Assembly: GCA_030038195.1 (NCBI GenBank) | Contig: JASHPJ010000047.1 | Coordinates: 1 to 43,340, forward strand | Reading direction: 5' to 3' | Origin: Acidobacteriaceae bacterium | GTDB lineage: Bacteria; Acidobacteriota; Terriglobia; Terriglobales; Acidobacteriaceae | Length of the DNA: 43,340 bases | Shown here: one piece after another, positions 22,140-37,149 of the stretch | Layout of the letters: each line of letters starts with the position of its first letter | How positions within the stretch are numbered: the first letter of the stretch is position 1 | The notes under the pieces: model-generated | Databases searched by the model: none | Told to the model about the DNA's origin: nothing | The model's input: the letters and a program-made list of their open reading frames with translations, nothing else | Program-made: the position numbers and the translations under genes

Positions 22140-24895
22140 TCCAACAACCTCTCCACCTCATCATGCAGCCGCGCCGTAATCGCCGCTTCCGCCTCTTCCG
22201 GTGCAAAGGGGATCGGCTCGCCAATACATACTTTGATGGCCCCTGAGTGGAACCACCTCTTCCTGCCGGCCTTCAGCTCGCCCAGGCCGCGAATGGCAAC
22301 CGGCAGCACCGGCACGCTGCTCTGTTTCGCCAGCAATCCGATCCCTGCGCGGAAGCCTGCCAGCCTGCCTTCGGCCGAGCGCGTTCCCTCGGGAAAGACC
22401 AGCACGTTGTAGCCGTGGTCCATCGCCTTGCCCGCATGCGCAAAACTGGTCTGGAAATCCCGGTGACGCGGCAGCGGAAAGACATTGAACAGCGCCGTCA
22501 CCAGGAAATACACCACCGGCCCAAGGAGATAGAAGCCGTCCTTGCCCTTCGCGCGCTCCGGATTGCGCCAGTGCCGGTACTCTTCCAGCATCTCACCCAG
22601 CATGGCTGCGGCGATGCGCCGCCGCACCCGCCCTTCCAGCGCATACTGTACCAGCGGCCCGTCATACGCAGTGACATGGTTGGCCACAATCAGCAAAGGT
22701 CCGGCGGGAAGCGGTTTTTCCGGCCCGGCGACGCGCGGGTTCGCCAGCAGCCACACCAGCGGACGCATCACCGCCTCGATAAACGCGACCCGCATCCACT
22801 CGACCGGCTTCCACCATGGCCACTCGGGATAGACAAACCGCGCGCGCGCCGGCTCAATAGGCAGAACAGCAAAGGGAGCGGAAGCCGCCGCTGACCAGCC
22901 ACGGATCCCGGGCGCCCCATCCTTTTGTCTGCCGTGGCGAACTGCGGCGGACGAAAGGGCGGGAGACCACTCTTCTCTTCCGGCCGCTGTTTCGCCCGTC
23001 ACCAGCTCACGCAGGTCACCGAGCGTCTGCGCCTCTTCGAGCAGCCCACTCCCCGAAACAATCCCCAGCCGCTCCTCGATGGCTGCGGCCAGTTGCACGC
23101 GGCCCAGGCTGTCCAGGTGCAGGTCCTCGGCCAGCCGCTGCTCGTCTCCCACGCCGCCCGGTGTTTCTCCGGTGACCTGCGCAATAAGTGCGAGCAGCCA
23201 GTCCTGCGATGCGCCAAACGCACTCGTGCTCGCGCCATTGCCCGGCCCCGGTCCATGTCCATTCGAAGCGGCCTGGATGCACGCCAGCCACGCTGCAACC
23301 GCCTTGCGCCTCACTTTTCCGGTAGAAGTACGCGGCAAATCCGGCTCCGGCCACAGCACCCATCGCCGGATGCGCTGGAACTCGGCCAGGTGCTCGTTAG
23401 CCCGCTCGATGGCCTTCGCAGCCAGATCACCCGCTCCACGCACCGCCAGTACGGCGCAGGGCTCCGGCCCGGCCGCCGTCTCCATCGCCACCACGGCGCA
23501 CGCCGCCACGCCCGGCTGCTCTTCCACGGCAGCTTCCATGTCTTCGGGGTGAAGATTCATGCCGGAGGCCGTGACAATGACCTCGCTCTTGCGCCCCAGA
23601 AACCTGAGCTCGCCCGATTCCTGTTTCTCGGCCAAATCTCCCGTGGCCAGCCACTCGTCCTCGCGCAGCTTCACCTCGCCGCCCTGCCACGTGGCGCCGG
23701 AGATCATGGGCCCGCGCACTAGCACCTCGCCGTCCGGCCCCAGCTTTACCTCGCGTCCGGCCAGCGGCTTGCCGATGGTGCCCTTGGCCACGTGAAATGG
23801 GTGATTCAGCGTGATGAGCGCCGTAGTCTCCGTCATCCCATAGCCCTGCACCAACACGAAGCCCAGCGCGTTCCAGAACTGTTCCAGCGGCCCGGCCAGC
23901 GCGCCTCCGCCTGAAACAAACGCCCAGAACTTGAGCCCGAAAGCCTGATGCACTTTGCGGAATCGCCACCATTTCTGCAGCGGTCCGATAGTCTTCGCCT
24001 GCTCCACGCGCGCCGCCAGCCCCGGATCGCCCGTTTCGAGATGCGCCTTGAGCAGCGCCAGCACGCGTGGCACAGCCGCCAGCACGGAGATGCGTTCCTT
24101 CTTGATGAGCTGAATGAGCCGCGGCGCCGCTGGCCGGCTCTCGAAGTGAAGCTCGGCCTTGAGCAGCGAGGGAATCCACAGCCCCATCGTCTGCCCGAAG
24201 ACGTGGCTCAGCGGCAGCGTGTGCAAAATGCGCAACGGATGCGCCAGCCACTCGTAGCGCATGTAAGGCCGGGCGCCTTCTTCAATAGGCGCGACGGAAG
24301 CCAGAACGTTGCCGTGCGTGAGCACAATGCCCTTGGGATCGCCCGTGGTGCCCGAAGTGAAGAGAATCTGGAGCGGAGTCCTGTGCGAAAGTCCCGCGAC
24401 CGGTCCAGCCTCTTCAGCAGGCAGCTCGGCCAGCCAGTCCTCAAAAGCCAGCCTTGGAAAATCCGTGCTTCCCGCGTTGTCCTGTGTCCCATCCTTTCCG
24501 CTGCCGCGGCGGATTTCTGCGCCAAGGGTGGCAGAGCAGGAACCCAACTGTCCCAGCAGCAGAGCATCGCCCACCGCCAGCTTCGGCCGCGCATCCGCAG
24601 CCACGCGCAGCGCAAACTCCGCAGTCCCGTGCGCGTCCAGCGGAACGGCCAGCGCCCCGCGCAGCAGGCATCCGTGAAAGGCCGCGATCCACTCCGCGCT
24701 GTTTTCACCCCACAGCAGCACCCGGTCGCCCATCCTAATGCCACGCCGCTCCAGCAGCGCAGCAAAGCGGCCGGCGAGCCGGGCCAGCTCGTCGTAAGTG
24801 GTGACACGCCTCCGGTTGCCTTGGTAGCGCACCACAGCAATCTCGCCGTCCAGGCGGCGGAAGTCGTCAATCAGTGTGGCCAGGCTCTCGCGCAT
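22118..24895 (-). CDS. Three-domain AMP-dependent acyl ligase / acyl carrier protein / 1-acylglycerol-3-phosphate acyltransferase
   Basis: 925 residues. Residues 1 to about 555 are an adenylate-forming acyl ligase: FTSGTTGDPKG (179-189), QGYGMTETTALI, ATGDLAEK, and a late TSTGKVRRKA with the catalytic lysine. Residues about 565-635 are an acyl carrier domain with phosphopantetheine Ser596 in LHLDSLG. Residues about 695-925 are a PlsC acyltransferase with H740-x4-D745 (NHVTAYDG) and FPEGTR (834-839). It would activate a fatty acid, load it on its own carrier and transfer it to a lysophospholipid or similar acceptor at the membrane, by analogy with Aas. Repeats sit in two linkers (119-138 and 642-663), and the C-terminus EPGNRE plus stop is heptamer-derived. 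Confidence 0.9.
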   Translation of the reverse strand: MRESLATLIDDFRRLDGEIAVVRYQGNRRRVTTYDELARLAGRFAALLERRGIRMGDRVLLWGENSAEWIAAFHGCLLRGALAVPLDAHGTAEFALRVAADARPKLAVGDALLLGQLGSCSATLGAEIRRGSGKDGTQDNAGSTDFPRLAFEDWLAELPAEEAGPVAGLSHRTPLQILFTSGTTGDPKGIVLTHGNVLASVAPIEEGARPYMRYEWLAHPLRILHTLPLSHVFGQTMGLWIPSLLKAELHFESRPAAPRLIQLIKKERISVLAAVPRVLALLKAHLETGDPGLAARVEQAKTIGPLQKWWRFRKVHQAFGLKFWAFVSGGGALAGPLEQFWNALGFVLVQGYGMTETTALITLNHPFHVAKGTIGKPLAGREVKLGPDGEVLVRGPMISGATWQGGEVKLREDEWLATGDLAEKQESGELRFLGRKSEVIVTASGMNLHPEDMEAAVEEQPGVAACAVVAMETAAGPEPCAVLAVRGAGDLAAKAIERANEHLAEFQRIRRWVLWPEPDLPRTSTGKVRRKAVAAWLACIQAASNGHGPGPGNGASTSAFGASQDWLLALIAQVTGETPGGVGDEQRLAEDLHLDSLGRVQLAAAIEERLGIVSGSGLLEEAQTLGDLRELVTGETAAGREEWSPALSSAAVRHGRQKDGAPGIRGWSAAASAPFAVLPIEPARARFVYPEWPWWKPVEWMRVAFIEAVMRPLVWLLANPRVAGPEKPLPAGPLLIVANHVTAYDGPLVQYALEGRVRRRIAAAMLGEMLEEYRHWRNPERAKGKDGFYLLGPVVYFLVTALFNVFPLPRHRDFQTSFAHAGKAMDHGYNVLVFPEGTRSAEGRLAGFRAGIGLLAKQSSVPVLPVAIRGLGELKAGRKRWFHSGAIKVCIGEPIPFAPEEAEAAITARLHDEVERLLEEPGNRE
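22912..22972 (+). repeat. Palindromic repeat, B-type copy 2, inside the acyl ligase gene
   Basis: Starts GCGCCCCATCCTTTTGTC and ends GGCGGGAGACCACTC. The arms at 22916-22929 and 22950-22963 are complementary with G-T wobbles. Falls between the carrier and acyltransferase domains. Confidence 0.7.
24484..24541 (+). repeat. Palindromic repeat, B-type copy 3, inside the acyl ligase gene
   Basis: Starts GTGTCCCATCCTTTCCGC, has the core GCCGCGGCGGA and ends GGGTGGCAGAGCAGGA. It encodes about residues 119-138, a variable region before the AMP-binding signature. Confidence 0.7.
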
Positions 24896-25067
24896 GCCTT
24901 ATGTCACGTTCATGGTAAGGGATAGCCCCGCTGCGCCTTGAGGCAGTCGTTCCCCCCACTCGGTTGGACTGAGCTGGGCCGCAGAAAGATTCTGGAAGGC
25001 GCAGCATCTTCGCTTTGTATTCGCTGCCTGGCTGCGCTAATCTTGAGAGCAGCTTGCCGCGTGCCTC

Positions 25068-30221
<5,154 letters not shown>

Positions 30222-30223
30222 AA

Positions 30224-31081
30224 ATGCCTGAGGGCGACACCATCTTTCGCACTGCGCGCTCGCTGGGCCGCGCCCTTGCGGGCAAGCCCATCACCGCTTT
30301 CCGCTCCACCTATCCGCTGCTCACGCGCTACGACGACGGCACGCCGCTTGCCGGCCAGGTTGTAAACGGCGTGGAGGCGCGCGGCAAGTGGCTGCTCATG
30401 CATTTTTCCGGCGGCGCAACGCTGGCCACGCACATGCTCATGAGCGGTAGCTGGCACATCTATCGCCATGGCGAGCCCTGGCAGCAGCCTCGCGTCCATA
30501 TGCGGATTGCGATCGAGAACAGCGATTACATTGCGGTTGGATTTCGCGTTCCTGTAGCCGAGATGCACACCGCGCAGTCGCTGGCCCGCGACCGCCGCAT
30601 TCCGCGCGCGGAGATCGACGTGCTGAGCGCCGGATTCGATGCAGAAGCCGCCGCGGCCCGCGTGCTCGCCTACACAAAGGAAGAAATCGCCGACGTGCTG
30701 CTGCGCCAGGACGTGACCGCTGGCGTGGGCAACGTCTTCAAGTCGGAGATCTGCTTTGTCTGCGGCGTCCATCCCTTCTGCTGGGTCGCCGATCTGCGTC
30801 CCGGCCAGGTGAGGGCGCTCATCGCCGCCGCGCAGCGGCTCATCGGCACAAATGTTCTCGAAGACTCCGACGCCAGCATCGTGACCTACGGCGGTAGAAA
30901 GCGCCGCACTACCAGCGAGTCCAATCCTGGCGCAAACCTTTGGGTCTACGGCCGCGCCGGCGAGCCATGCCGTCGCTGCGGAGAGCGCATTCGCCGGCGC
31001 ATCCAGGGACCGAATGCGCGTGTCACCTTCTGGTGCGCAGCCTGCCAGCCCATGCCTGACAGCACCGGCGTGGATGGATGA
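30224..31081 (+). CDS. nei: Endonuclease VIII-family DNA glycosylase/AP lyase
   Basis: 285 residues. It removes oxidised pyrimidines and cuts the abasic site. After Met removal the N-terminal Pro and next Glu (MPEGDT) are the catalytic pair. RGKWLLMHF holds the family lysine; a helix-two-turn-helix stretch (DVLLRQDVTAGVGNVFKSE) follows; and a C-terminal four-Cys zinc finger (CRRCG ... WCAAC) binds DNA. MPEGDTIFRTARSLGRAL resembles Nei2-type proteins. It starts two bases after the lhr stop, so Lhr and Nei are very likely made together, supporting a shared DNA-repair role. Confidence 0.92.
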   Translation: MPEGDTIFRTARSLGRALAGKPITAFRSTYPLLTRYDDGTPLAGQVVNGVEARGKWLLMHFSGGATLATHMLMSGSWHIYRHGEPWQQPRVHMRIAIENSDYIAVGFRVPVAEMHTAQSLARDRRIPRAEIDVLSAGFDAEAAAARVLAYTKEEIADVLLRQDVTAGVGNVFKSEICFVCGVHPFCWVADLRPGQVRALIAAAQRLIGTNVLEDSDASIVTYGGRKRRTTSESNPGANLWVYGRAGEPCRRCGERIRRRIQGPNARVTFWCAACQPMPDSTGVDG

Positions 31082-31104
31082 TCAAAAGAAATCCGCGGCG
31101 CAGA

Positions 31105-33552
31105 TCAGTTCCCGCTCTTTCCTATCCCAAAGATCTTCTGCAGAATATTGCGGTGGTCCGGCGGATGATCGCACGTATCGGCGGGCCCGGTGCCGTCAAG
31201 AAACGCTGCGCTGTAGCTGTCCGGGCAGGCGGCGTCGCTCAGCAGATTGGTCACCTTGTCAATCTGCTCTACCTGCACGCCGTCGGGTGGTGTGAACTCG
31301 TGCGTGTCAGAGTACTGCGGCAACTGCATAGCCTGCCTCATGAATGCGGCCCAGATGGGCGCAGCCGCCTGCGCGCCCTGGATGCGGCCCCGGTTTTCCG
31401 GATCAAGTGGGGTGTAGTCGTCGTTTCCCACCCAGACAACGCAAATCAGATTGCTGGTGAAGCCGGCGAACCACGCGTCGTGGTCGGTGCCGGTCTTGCC
31501 GGCAGCCGGCGCTTCAAAGCCCAAGTTGCGCACAACGGCGCCTGTTCCACAGAGATCTCGGTCTCCAACTCGGCAGCCGGCGCTGCCGTTGCCCTGCAGC
31601 ACGGCCTCCATCATGTTCGTCGTCAGGTAGGCCACGCGCGGGTCCAGAACCTGCCGCGAGATCGGGGTGTAGTCGGAGATGACGTCTCCCGTGGGTGTGC
31701 GCACGCTAGCCAGCATCCATGGGTCGATATGCAGGCCGCCGTTGGCGAACACTGTGTACGCCCCGGCAATATCCAGCGGCGTGGCCGCATAAGAGCCGAT
31801 GGCTACCGAGGGTGTTCCGCGCGCGCTCGTGATACCGGCGTTGCGTGCCAGCGCCGCCACGTTGTCGAAGCCCACCATGCTGGCCAGGCTGATGGTTGCA
31901 TTGTTGTCTGACCGCATCAGCGCGTAGCGCGCCGTCACCTCGCCATAGTATTCGCCCTCGAAATTGCGCGGCGTGTACACCTGGTTGCCCACATCGTAGG
32001 TGGTCTGCGCGTCATTCAGCATGGTCACTGGCGAGAAGAGCTTGGTTTGCCCTGGCAGCATCACTCCTTCCACCGCGGTCTGAAAGGCAGCCGCATAGAC
32101 GAACGGCTTGAAGGTGGAACCGGTGGGCCGCATGGCCACGGCGTGGTTCAACTGCGAGGTACCGTAGCTGCGCCCGCCCACCAGTGCCAGCACCTGGCCG
32201 GTGTGCGGATTGAGCGCCACCAGCGTCACCTGCGGATAGATATACGGCCGGCCCAGCTTGCGGTCGCGCGCATGGATGCGGTCCACCAGCTTGTCGATCT
32301 GCGGCATCGTGGAGTCCACCGCCTCCGTGGCCAACCGCTGCAGGTCCGGATCGAGGGTGGTGTAGATGCGCAGCCCCTCGCGGTTGAAGTCGCTGTCGCC
32401 CAGCTTCTGCAAGAGTTGCTCGTGCACCAGGTCGACGAAGTACGGCGCTTCGCTGGCGTCCACGCTCATCGCGGCCAGGTGCAGTGGCTCGGCTTTGGCA
32501 GTCTCCGCCTGCTCCTTGGTGATGGCGCCGGTCTCCACCATCGAATCCAGCACCAGGTTGCGCCGCTCGATAGCACGATCGGGATGCCGGAAGGGATTCA
32601 GCCGGTTCGGACTCTGGATCATGCCGGCCAGCAGCGCGCATTCGGCTAGGTTGAGCTGCCGCACGTCTTTGCCGAAGTACGCCTCGGACGCTTCGCCGAA
32701 TCCGTCGATCGAAAAGCTGCCGCGCTGCCCGAGATTGATCTCGTTCGCATACATCTGAAAGATCTGTTGCTTGGTAAAGTGATGCTCGAGAATGATGCTG
32801 ATAACCGCCTCGCGCGCTTTGCGCGAATATGTGCGCTCAGGCGTAAGGAAGAATCCGCGTGCCAGTTGCTGGGTGAGCGTGGATGCGCCCTCTTCGTAGC
32901 GGTGCAGATGAAAGATGTCATTGCGCATGGCGCCCAGAATGCGCACATAGTCGATGCCGCCATGGTCAAAGAAGCGCCGGTCTTCGATGGCGATAACCGC
33001 GTTCACAAGATTCGGAGGAATCTCTGCATACGTGAGCAGCCGGCGCTTGGCGCGATCGGTGTCTTCGCTCAGGCCGGTGATGAGCAGCGGCTCCAGCTCA
33101 TAGCTGGTCAGCGGCTGTCCATGATCGTCGGTGATCGAGTCCACCTCGCCGTTGTCCACGTGAATGGTGGCGCTGTCTGGCGCGTGATACGACTGCGGCC
33201 CCGGATGCACCGTGATGCCGCCGTTGCTTTCGCTGAAAGTCCCCAGTTGCGAAACCTGTGGCGCGCCGTCGGTCGAGTAACCGGCCTCGCGCAGCTCGTT
33301 GGCGATGAGCTTGATGGTGAGCTTCTGCCCCGGACGCACCTCGCGCGGGGCCGCGTAGATCTTGGCCGTGTTCTCAAAGAGCGGCTGCTTGAGCCGCTCG
33401 TCCACAATGCTGCGGTACTTGAAATAGAAGTAGCCAAAGACCGAAAAGCCCGTCAGCGCGCAAACCGCGCACACCCCCAGCGCAACAAGCACAACCAGGG
33501 TCGCCAGTGGATGTTTGCCCGCGGGCCTTGCGATTTTGATCTTCAACGCCAT
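31105..33552 (-). CDS. Bifunctional penicillin-binding protein 1 (PBP1B-like)
   Basis: 815 residues. It polymerises and cross-links peptidoglycan at the inner membrane. The single N-terminal membrane helix (about 18-44) is followed by a UB2H-like domain (IYAAPREVRPGQKLT). The GT51 glycosyltransferase has catalytic E190 in IEDRRFFDHGGID, then EGASTLTQQLARGFFL. The transpeptidase has nucleophile S479 (STFK), S548-D-N550 and K686-T-G. The UB2H-like domain argues for class PBP1B rather than 1A. The C-terminal tail contains a Cys pair (DAACPDSY..DTCDHPP). It converges on nei with 23 bases between. No clear SD. Confidence 0.94.
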   Translation of the reverse strand: MALKIKIARPAGKHPLATLVVLVALGVCAVCALTGFSVFGYFYFKYRSIVDERLKQPLFENTAKIYAAPREVRPGQKLTIKLIANELREAGYSTDGAPQVSQLGTFSESNGGITVHPGPQSYHAPDSATIHVDNGEVDSITDDHGQPLTSYELEPLLITGLSEDTDRAKRRLLTYAEIPPNLVNAVIAIEDRRFFDHGGIDYVRILGAMRNDIFHLHRYEEGASTLTQQLARGFFLTPERTYSRKAREAVISIILEHHFTKQQIFQMYANEINLGQRGSFSIDGFGEASEAYFGKDVRQLNLAECALLAGMIQSPNRLNPFRHPDRAIERRNLVLDSMVETGAITKEQAETAKAEPLHLAAMSVDASEAPYFVDLVHEQLLQKLGDSDFNREGLRIYTTLDPDLQRLATEAVDSTMPQIDKLVDRIHARDRKLGRPYIYPQVTLVALNPHTGQVLALVGGRSYGTSQLNHAVAMRPTGSTFKPFVYAAAFQTAVEGVMLPGQTKLFSPVTMLNDAQTTYDVGNQVYTPRNFEGEYYGEVTARYALMRSDNNATISLASMVGFDNVAALARNAGITSARGTPSVAIGSYAATPLDIAGAYTVFANGGLHIDPWMLASVRTPTGDVISDYTPISRQVLDPRVAYLTTNMMEAVLQGNGSAGCRVGDRDLCGTGAVVRNLGFEAPAAGKTGTDHDAWFAGFTSNLICVVWVGNDDYTPLDPENRGRIQGAQAAAPIWAAFMRQAMQLPQYSDTHEFTPPDGVQVEQIDKVTNLLSDAACPDSYSAAFLDGTGPADTCDHPPDHRNILQKIFGIGKSGN

Positions 33553-33660
33553 GGTTGATCCGTATTCAGCTTCCAGCCGCCAGCTTATAGCCTTTCCCTT
33601 TTCGATGCGACAGTCTACAGTGTCAATCCTGTGTGATGCCGTCTGTGGCCAGGCTGAAGG

Positions 33661-35481
33661 CTAGGAGCTGGAGGCTAAAAGCTGCTCTTCCTCGACGCGT
33701 TGCTTGACATGAGCGACCACTTCACCCATCGCCACGTCCGTGCTTGCCGCCTTGGCCCGCGCCACCAGCTCTACCTGTCCGCTCCCCGCTTTCTTGCCCA
33801 CATTGATGCGGTAGGGGATGCCGATCAGGTCAGCATCTTTGAATTTGACGCCGGCGCGCTCGTCCCGGTCATCAAGCAGCACATCGAGCCCGGCCGCTTC
33901 GAGCTCCGCGGCCAGCATTTCGCCCGTCTCGCGCAGCGCCGCGTCGGCCGCGTTGGTAATCGTCACCACTACGGCAAACGGAGCAATCGAGGTTGGCAGC
34001 CAGAAGCCGTTCGCGTCGTTCGACTGCTCGATGGCCGCCGTGAGAATGCGCTCGATGCCGATGCCGTAGCTGCCCATGATCGGCGTCACCTCTTTGCCGT
34101 TCACGTCGAGCACGCGCACGCCCATCGACTCCGAATACTTGTAGCCGAGCTTGAAGATGTGGCCCACCTCGACCGCCTTGCCCACCACCAGCTTGCCGCC
34201 ACAATGGTCTTTCGGGCAGCCCTCGCCCTCATTCACGCTGCGAATGTCGGCCAGCAGCGTCCAGCCAAAGTCGCGGCCCGGCGTCACGTTGCGCAGGTGA
34301 TAGTCAAGCTTGTTGGCGCCGCAGACCATGTTTTTGCGGCCTTCGAGACCGTGGTCCACGATAGCGATAATCTCGCCCATCGGGTTGACATCTTTTGATT
34401 CGCCTTTGAGAAGCTCTTCATGGGTGAATTTCCATTTGCTTGCGCCAACGATATTTAAACCAACCGGACCGAGATAACCTGCCGGGCCTCGCATGTACAG
34501 GGCAAGCTCTTCGCCAGTCATGAATCGAACCTCACGGGCGCCGAGGGCCCGAAGAAGCTTGGTCTCATTGAGGTCGTGATCCCCGCGCAAGAAAGCCGCG
34601 ACCGGCTGCCAGTCTTTGAACAGCGCCATATACGCCACGCACTTGATGTCGTTGGCCGGGCTCATCTTCAGAAATGCTGCAATGTCTGCAATCGCGCCCA
34701 TCCCCGGCGTATAAATTTCTTCTGGCTTGTCTGCGGTTGGTTCAAGCTCCGTCACCGGCTCGAGCCGCGAGATCGCCTTCTCCAGATTCGCCGCGTAGCC
34801 GCAAACCGGGCAGCTTGCAATGAAATCCTCGCCCGCCTCGGTGTAAACCATGAACTCCTGCGACTGCGAGCCGCCCATCGAGCCCGAATCCGCCTCGACG
34901 ACGACGAACTTCAATCCACATCGCGTGAAAATTGTGCGGTAGACGCCGTCGTGCAGGTCGAAGCTCTTGTCCAGTCCGGCCGCGTCGATGTCGAATGAAT
35001 ACGAATCCTTCATCGTGAACTGGCGCACGCGCAGCAGACCCGACTTGGGCCGCGGCTCATCGCGAAACTTGGTCTGAATCTGGTACCAGATCTGCGGCAA
35101 CTGCTTGTAGCTGCGCAGCTCGTTGCGCGCAATGGAGGTCATGATCTCTTCGTGCGTCATGCCCAGGCACAGGTCGGCGCCCTTGCGGTCCTTCAGGCGG
35201 AACATGTTTTCGCCCATCCCCGTCCAACGGCCGCTCTCCACCCACGGTTCCTTGGGCAGAATGCCGGGCAAGTAGAACTCCTGCCCGATCTTGTCCATCT
35301 CCTGGCGCACGATGGCGATGATCTTGTTCAGCGACCGCTGCCCGAGGAAGAGGTAGTTGTAAATGCCCGCGCCGAGCTGGCGGATGTAGCCGGCCCGAAC
35401 CAGAAGCCTGTGACTGGCCACTTCGGCATCCGCCGGGGCCTCGCGAAGAGTAGGAATGAAGAGCTTCGACCAACGATGCAT
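33661..35481 (-). CDS. proS: Prolyl-tRNA synthetase, bacterial type with editing domain
   Basis: 606 residues from ATG 35481 ([20 protein letters not shown], the normal start); a TTG start at 35529 would add 16 unlikely residues. It charges tRNA-Pro. Class II motifs are visible: motif 1 region [20 protein letters not shown], motif 2 [20 protein letters not shown], and motif 3 [13 protein letters not shown]. An insertion (YKA)-type editing domain occupies about 225-390, and the C-terminal anticodon-binding domain includes [20 protein letters not shown]. Length is slightly longer than E. coli ProS. No SD precedes the ATG. Confidence 0.96.
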   Translation of the reverse strand: MHRWSKLFIPTLREAPADAEVASHRLLVRAGYIRQLGAGIYNYLFLGQRSLNKIIAIVRQEMDKIGQEFYLPGILPKEPWVESGRWTGMGENMFRLKDRKGADLCLGMTHEEIMTSIARNELRSYKQLPQIWYQIQTKFRDEPRPKSGLLRVRQFTMKDSYSFDIDAAGLDKSFDLHDGVYRTIFTRCGLKFVVVEADSGSMGGSQSQEFMVYTEAGEDFIASCPVCGYAANLEKAISRLEPVTELEPTADKPEEIYTPGMGAIADIAAFLKMSPANDIKCVAYMALFKDWQPVAAFLRGDHDLNETKLLRALGAREVRFMTGEELALYMRGPAGYLGPVGLNIVGASKWKFTHEELLKGESKDVNPMGEIIAIVDHGLEGRKNMVCGANKLDYHLRNVTPGRDFGWTLLADIRSVNEGEGCPKDHCGGKLVVGKAVEVGHIFKLGYKYSESMGVRVLDVNGKEVTPIMGSYGIGIERILTAAIEQSNDANGFWLPTSIAPFAVVVTITNAADAALRETGEMLAAELEAAGLDVLLDDRDERAGVKFKDADLIGIPYRINVGKKAGSGQVELVARAKAASTDVAMGEVVAHVKQRVEEEQLLASSS

Positions 35482-35601
35482 AAAAAGCGCGCGTAAACTT
35501 TCCCGTCCGACAACGCAGACGCAAGACAAATGACAGCAGTTTCTATTCTAAATGTTCAGGAGTGGATGGGCCGTTCGCACCAGTGAGCGCCGCACAGATG
35601 T

Positions 35602-36033
35602 TTATCCATCAGCTCTTGTCGGAAGTCTGTATGGAGCGAGAATCTCCTCAAGTTGCCTCGGTATCGATGGAAAGCTATAGCCGCCAAGCTCATCCCAGGA
35701 TTTTGTACCTTTCATCATTCCCGCAGACAAGACCTTCGAAAGCAGTTCATCATGCGGATATAAATACCAAAATCCAGATTCGCAAAAACAGATATAAAGA
35801 TCTTTGTCTTGGTACTTTGTATAAAAGCATAGGCGTCCCTTCAGTTGCACTTTCAGAAATTCCTTCGTCTCAAAATGTTGGGCAATAAAATCGGCACCGT
35901 TCCAATCGTCACTCAGACGTATTGTGAGATATCCGAAATCTGCCAAGACGGCTGAGACTTTCTGGAAGTTATACGTCTCCTGCTGACGACTGTTCAGGCT
36001 CTCATAACAAACTTTTTTCAGAGAAAGGCTCAT
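35602..36033 (-). CDS. Small low-GC protein with a PD-(D/E)XK nuclease-like motif
   Basis: 143 residues; ATG 36033 with GAGGAG about five bases upstream. The pattern GADFI (D48) then KVQLKG (Q63-x-K65) followed by a strand LYICF matches the (E/Q)xK core of PD-(D/E)XK nuclease folds, where D48 and K65 would bind metal and DNA. The N-terminus (NSRQQETYNFQKVSAVLADFGY) resembles the first helix of such domains. Base composition is clearly lower in GC than proS and kdsD on either side, suggesting acquisition. No methyltransferase or other restriction gene is near, so a restriction role is not supported. Function unknown. Confidence 0.65.
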   Translation of the reverse strand: MSLSLKKVCYESLNSRQQETYNFQKVSAVLADFGYLTIRLSDDWNGADFIAQHFETKEFLKVQLKGRLCFYTKYQDKDLYICFCESGFWYLYPHDELLSKVLSAGMMKGTKSWDELGGYSFPSIPRQLEEILAPYRLPTRADG

Positions 36034-36055
36034 AGCATCTCCTCGATCTTAGGCC

Positions 36056-37051
36056 TCAAATCAACTCCACGCCCCACAAATCATGCAGATGCACCACGCC
36101 TTCTACGCGCATCTCTGTATCCACCACAATCAGCGAAGTGATCTTCCGCTCTTCGAGAATCGCCAGCGCCTTTGCGGCCAGTTCGTCAGCTGCAATCGTC
36201 TTCGGATGCGCATTCATCGCCTCGCCTGCCGTTTTGCTCAGCGCCGCGCCGCCCTCGCGCTCCAGCAGCCGCCGCAGGTCGCCGTCCGAGATCACGCCGC
36301 GCAGCCGGCCGTTTTCCTGCACCGTGGTGATGCCCAGTTTCTTCGACGACATCTCGAAGATTACGTCGGCCATGGGTGTTGTGGGCGCAACCGTGGGCAC
36401 ATCGTCGCCCGCGTGCATCAGGTCGCTCACCTTTGCCAGACGCTTGCCCAGCTTGCCACCGGGATGAAGCTCGGCGAAATCTTCGGCGCGGAAGCCTTTT
36501 TGCAAACTCACGGCAATCGCCAGCGCGTCACCCAGCGCCAGCATCGCGGTGGTTGAAGCCGTCGGCGCAAGATTCATCCCGCAGGCCTCGCGCTCCACGC
36601 TGCAATCGAGTGCCACATCGCTCGCTGCGGCCAATGTCGATTCGAGATTGCAACAGAAGCTCACCAGAGCATCGCCTTTGCGCTTCAGGTGCGCCAGCAG
36701 GCGCAGAATCTCCTCTGTTTCGCCGCTGGCCGAGAGCGCAATCACCACGTCGCCGGGCATGAGCATGCCCAGGTCGCCATGCACCGCCTCAGCCGGATGC
36801 AGAAACAGCGCTGGCGAGCCCGTGGAGCTGAGCGTGGCCGCAATCTTCTGCGCAATGATGCCGCTCTTGCCCATGCCCGTGACCACCACGCGGCCATTCG
36901 ACTCGCCGCAGCGCAGGATCAGCTCGACGGCCCGCGCAAACGGCTCAGCCATCGGGCCTTCGAGCCGCGCAGCCAGCGCTTCCAGCGCGGCGGCCTCGGT
37001 GCGCACCAGCGCGGCGGGCTGGAACGGATTGTCTTCGCGCGAAGATGTCAT
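36056..37051 (-). CDS. kdsD: D-arabinose-5-phosphate isomerase (KpsF/GutQ family)
   Basis: 331 residues from ATG 37051; the frame is open to 37087 but the shorter start fits the family. It converts ribulose-5-phosphate to arabinose-5-phosphate, the first step of KDO synthesis for lipopolysaccharide. The N-terminal SIS domain has VVVTGMGKSGIIAQKIAATLSSTG and ALSASGETEEIL; the ELHPGGKLGKRL motif ends the catalytic part. Two CBS domains follow (about 205-325), including LGITTVQENGRLRGVISDGDLRR. Divergent from the TlpA-like gene, sharing a 98-bp intergenic region. Confidence 0.93.
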   Translation of the reverse strand: MTSSREDNPFQPAALVRTEAAALEALAARLEGPMAEPFARAVELILRCGESNGRVVVTGMGKSGIIAQKIAATLSSTGSPALFLHPAEAVHGDLGMLMPGDVVIALSASGETEEILRLLAHLKRKGDALVSFCCNLESTLAAASDVALDCSVEREACGMNLAPTASTTAMLALGDALAIAVSLQKGFRAEDFAELHPGGKLGKRLAKVSDLMHAGDDVPTVAPTTPMADVIFEMSSKKLGITTVQENGRLRGVISDGDLRRLLEREGGAALSKTAGEAMNAHPKTIAADELAAKALAILEERKITSLIVVDTEMRVEGVVHLHDLWGVELI

Positions 37052-37122
37052 CGGCTTTTGATGGTAACAGTTTACGCGCGCCATCACCGGTTCCGAGTTC
37101 TCCTGACCTCTGCCTCTGCTCG

Positions 37123-37128
37123 TACAAT
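37123..37128 (+). promoter_or_regulatory. Candidate -10 box of the TlpA-like gene
   Basis: TACAAT lies 22 bases before the GTG at 37150, with GAGG (37137-37140) between. No clear -35 is visible. Confidence 0.35.
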
Positions 37129-37149
37129 AGAGACACGAGGTTCTTTCCC

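Noticed and set aside
25015..25043. TTGTAT-N17-TAATCT as an lhr promoter
   Set aside because: Spacing is right, but each box matches only three of six consensus bases, so it was not listed as a feature.
35562..35888. Plus-strand open frame opposite the nuclease-like gene
   Set aside because: The minus-strand frame has a good SD and a coherent fold pattern; this one looks like its antisense shadow.
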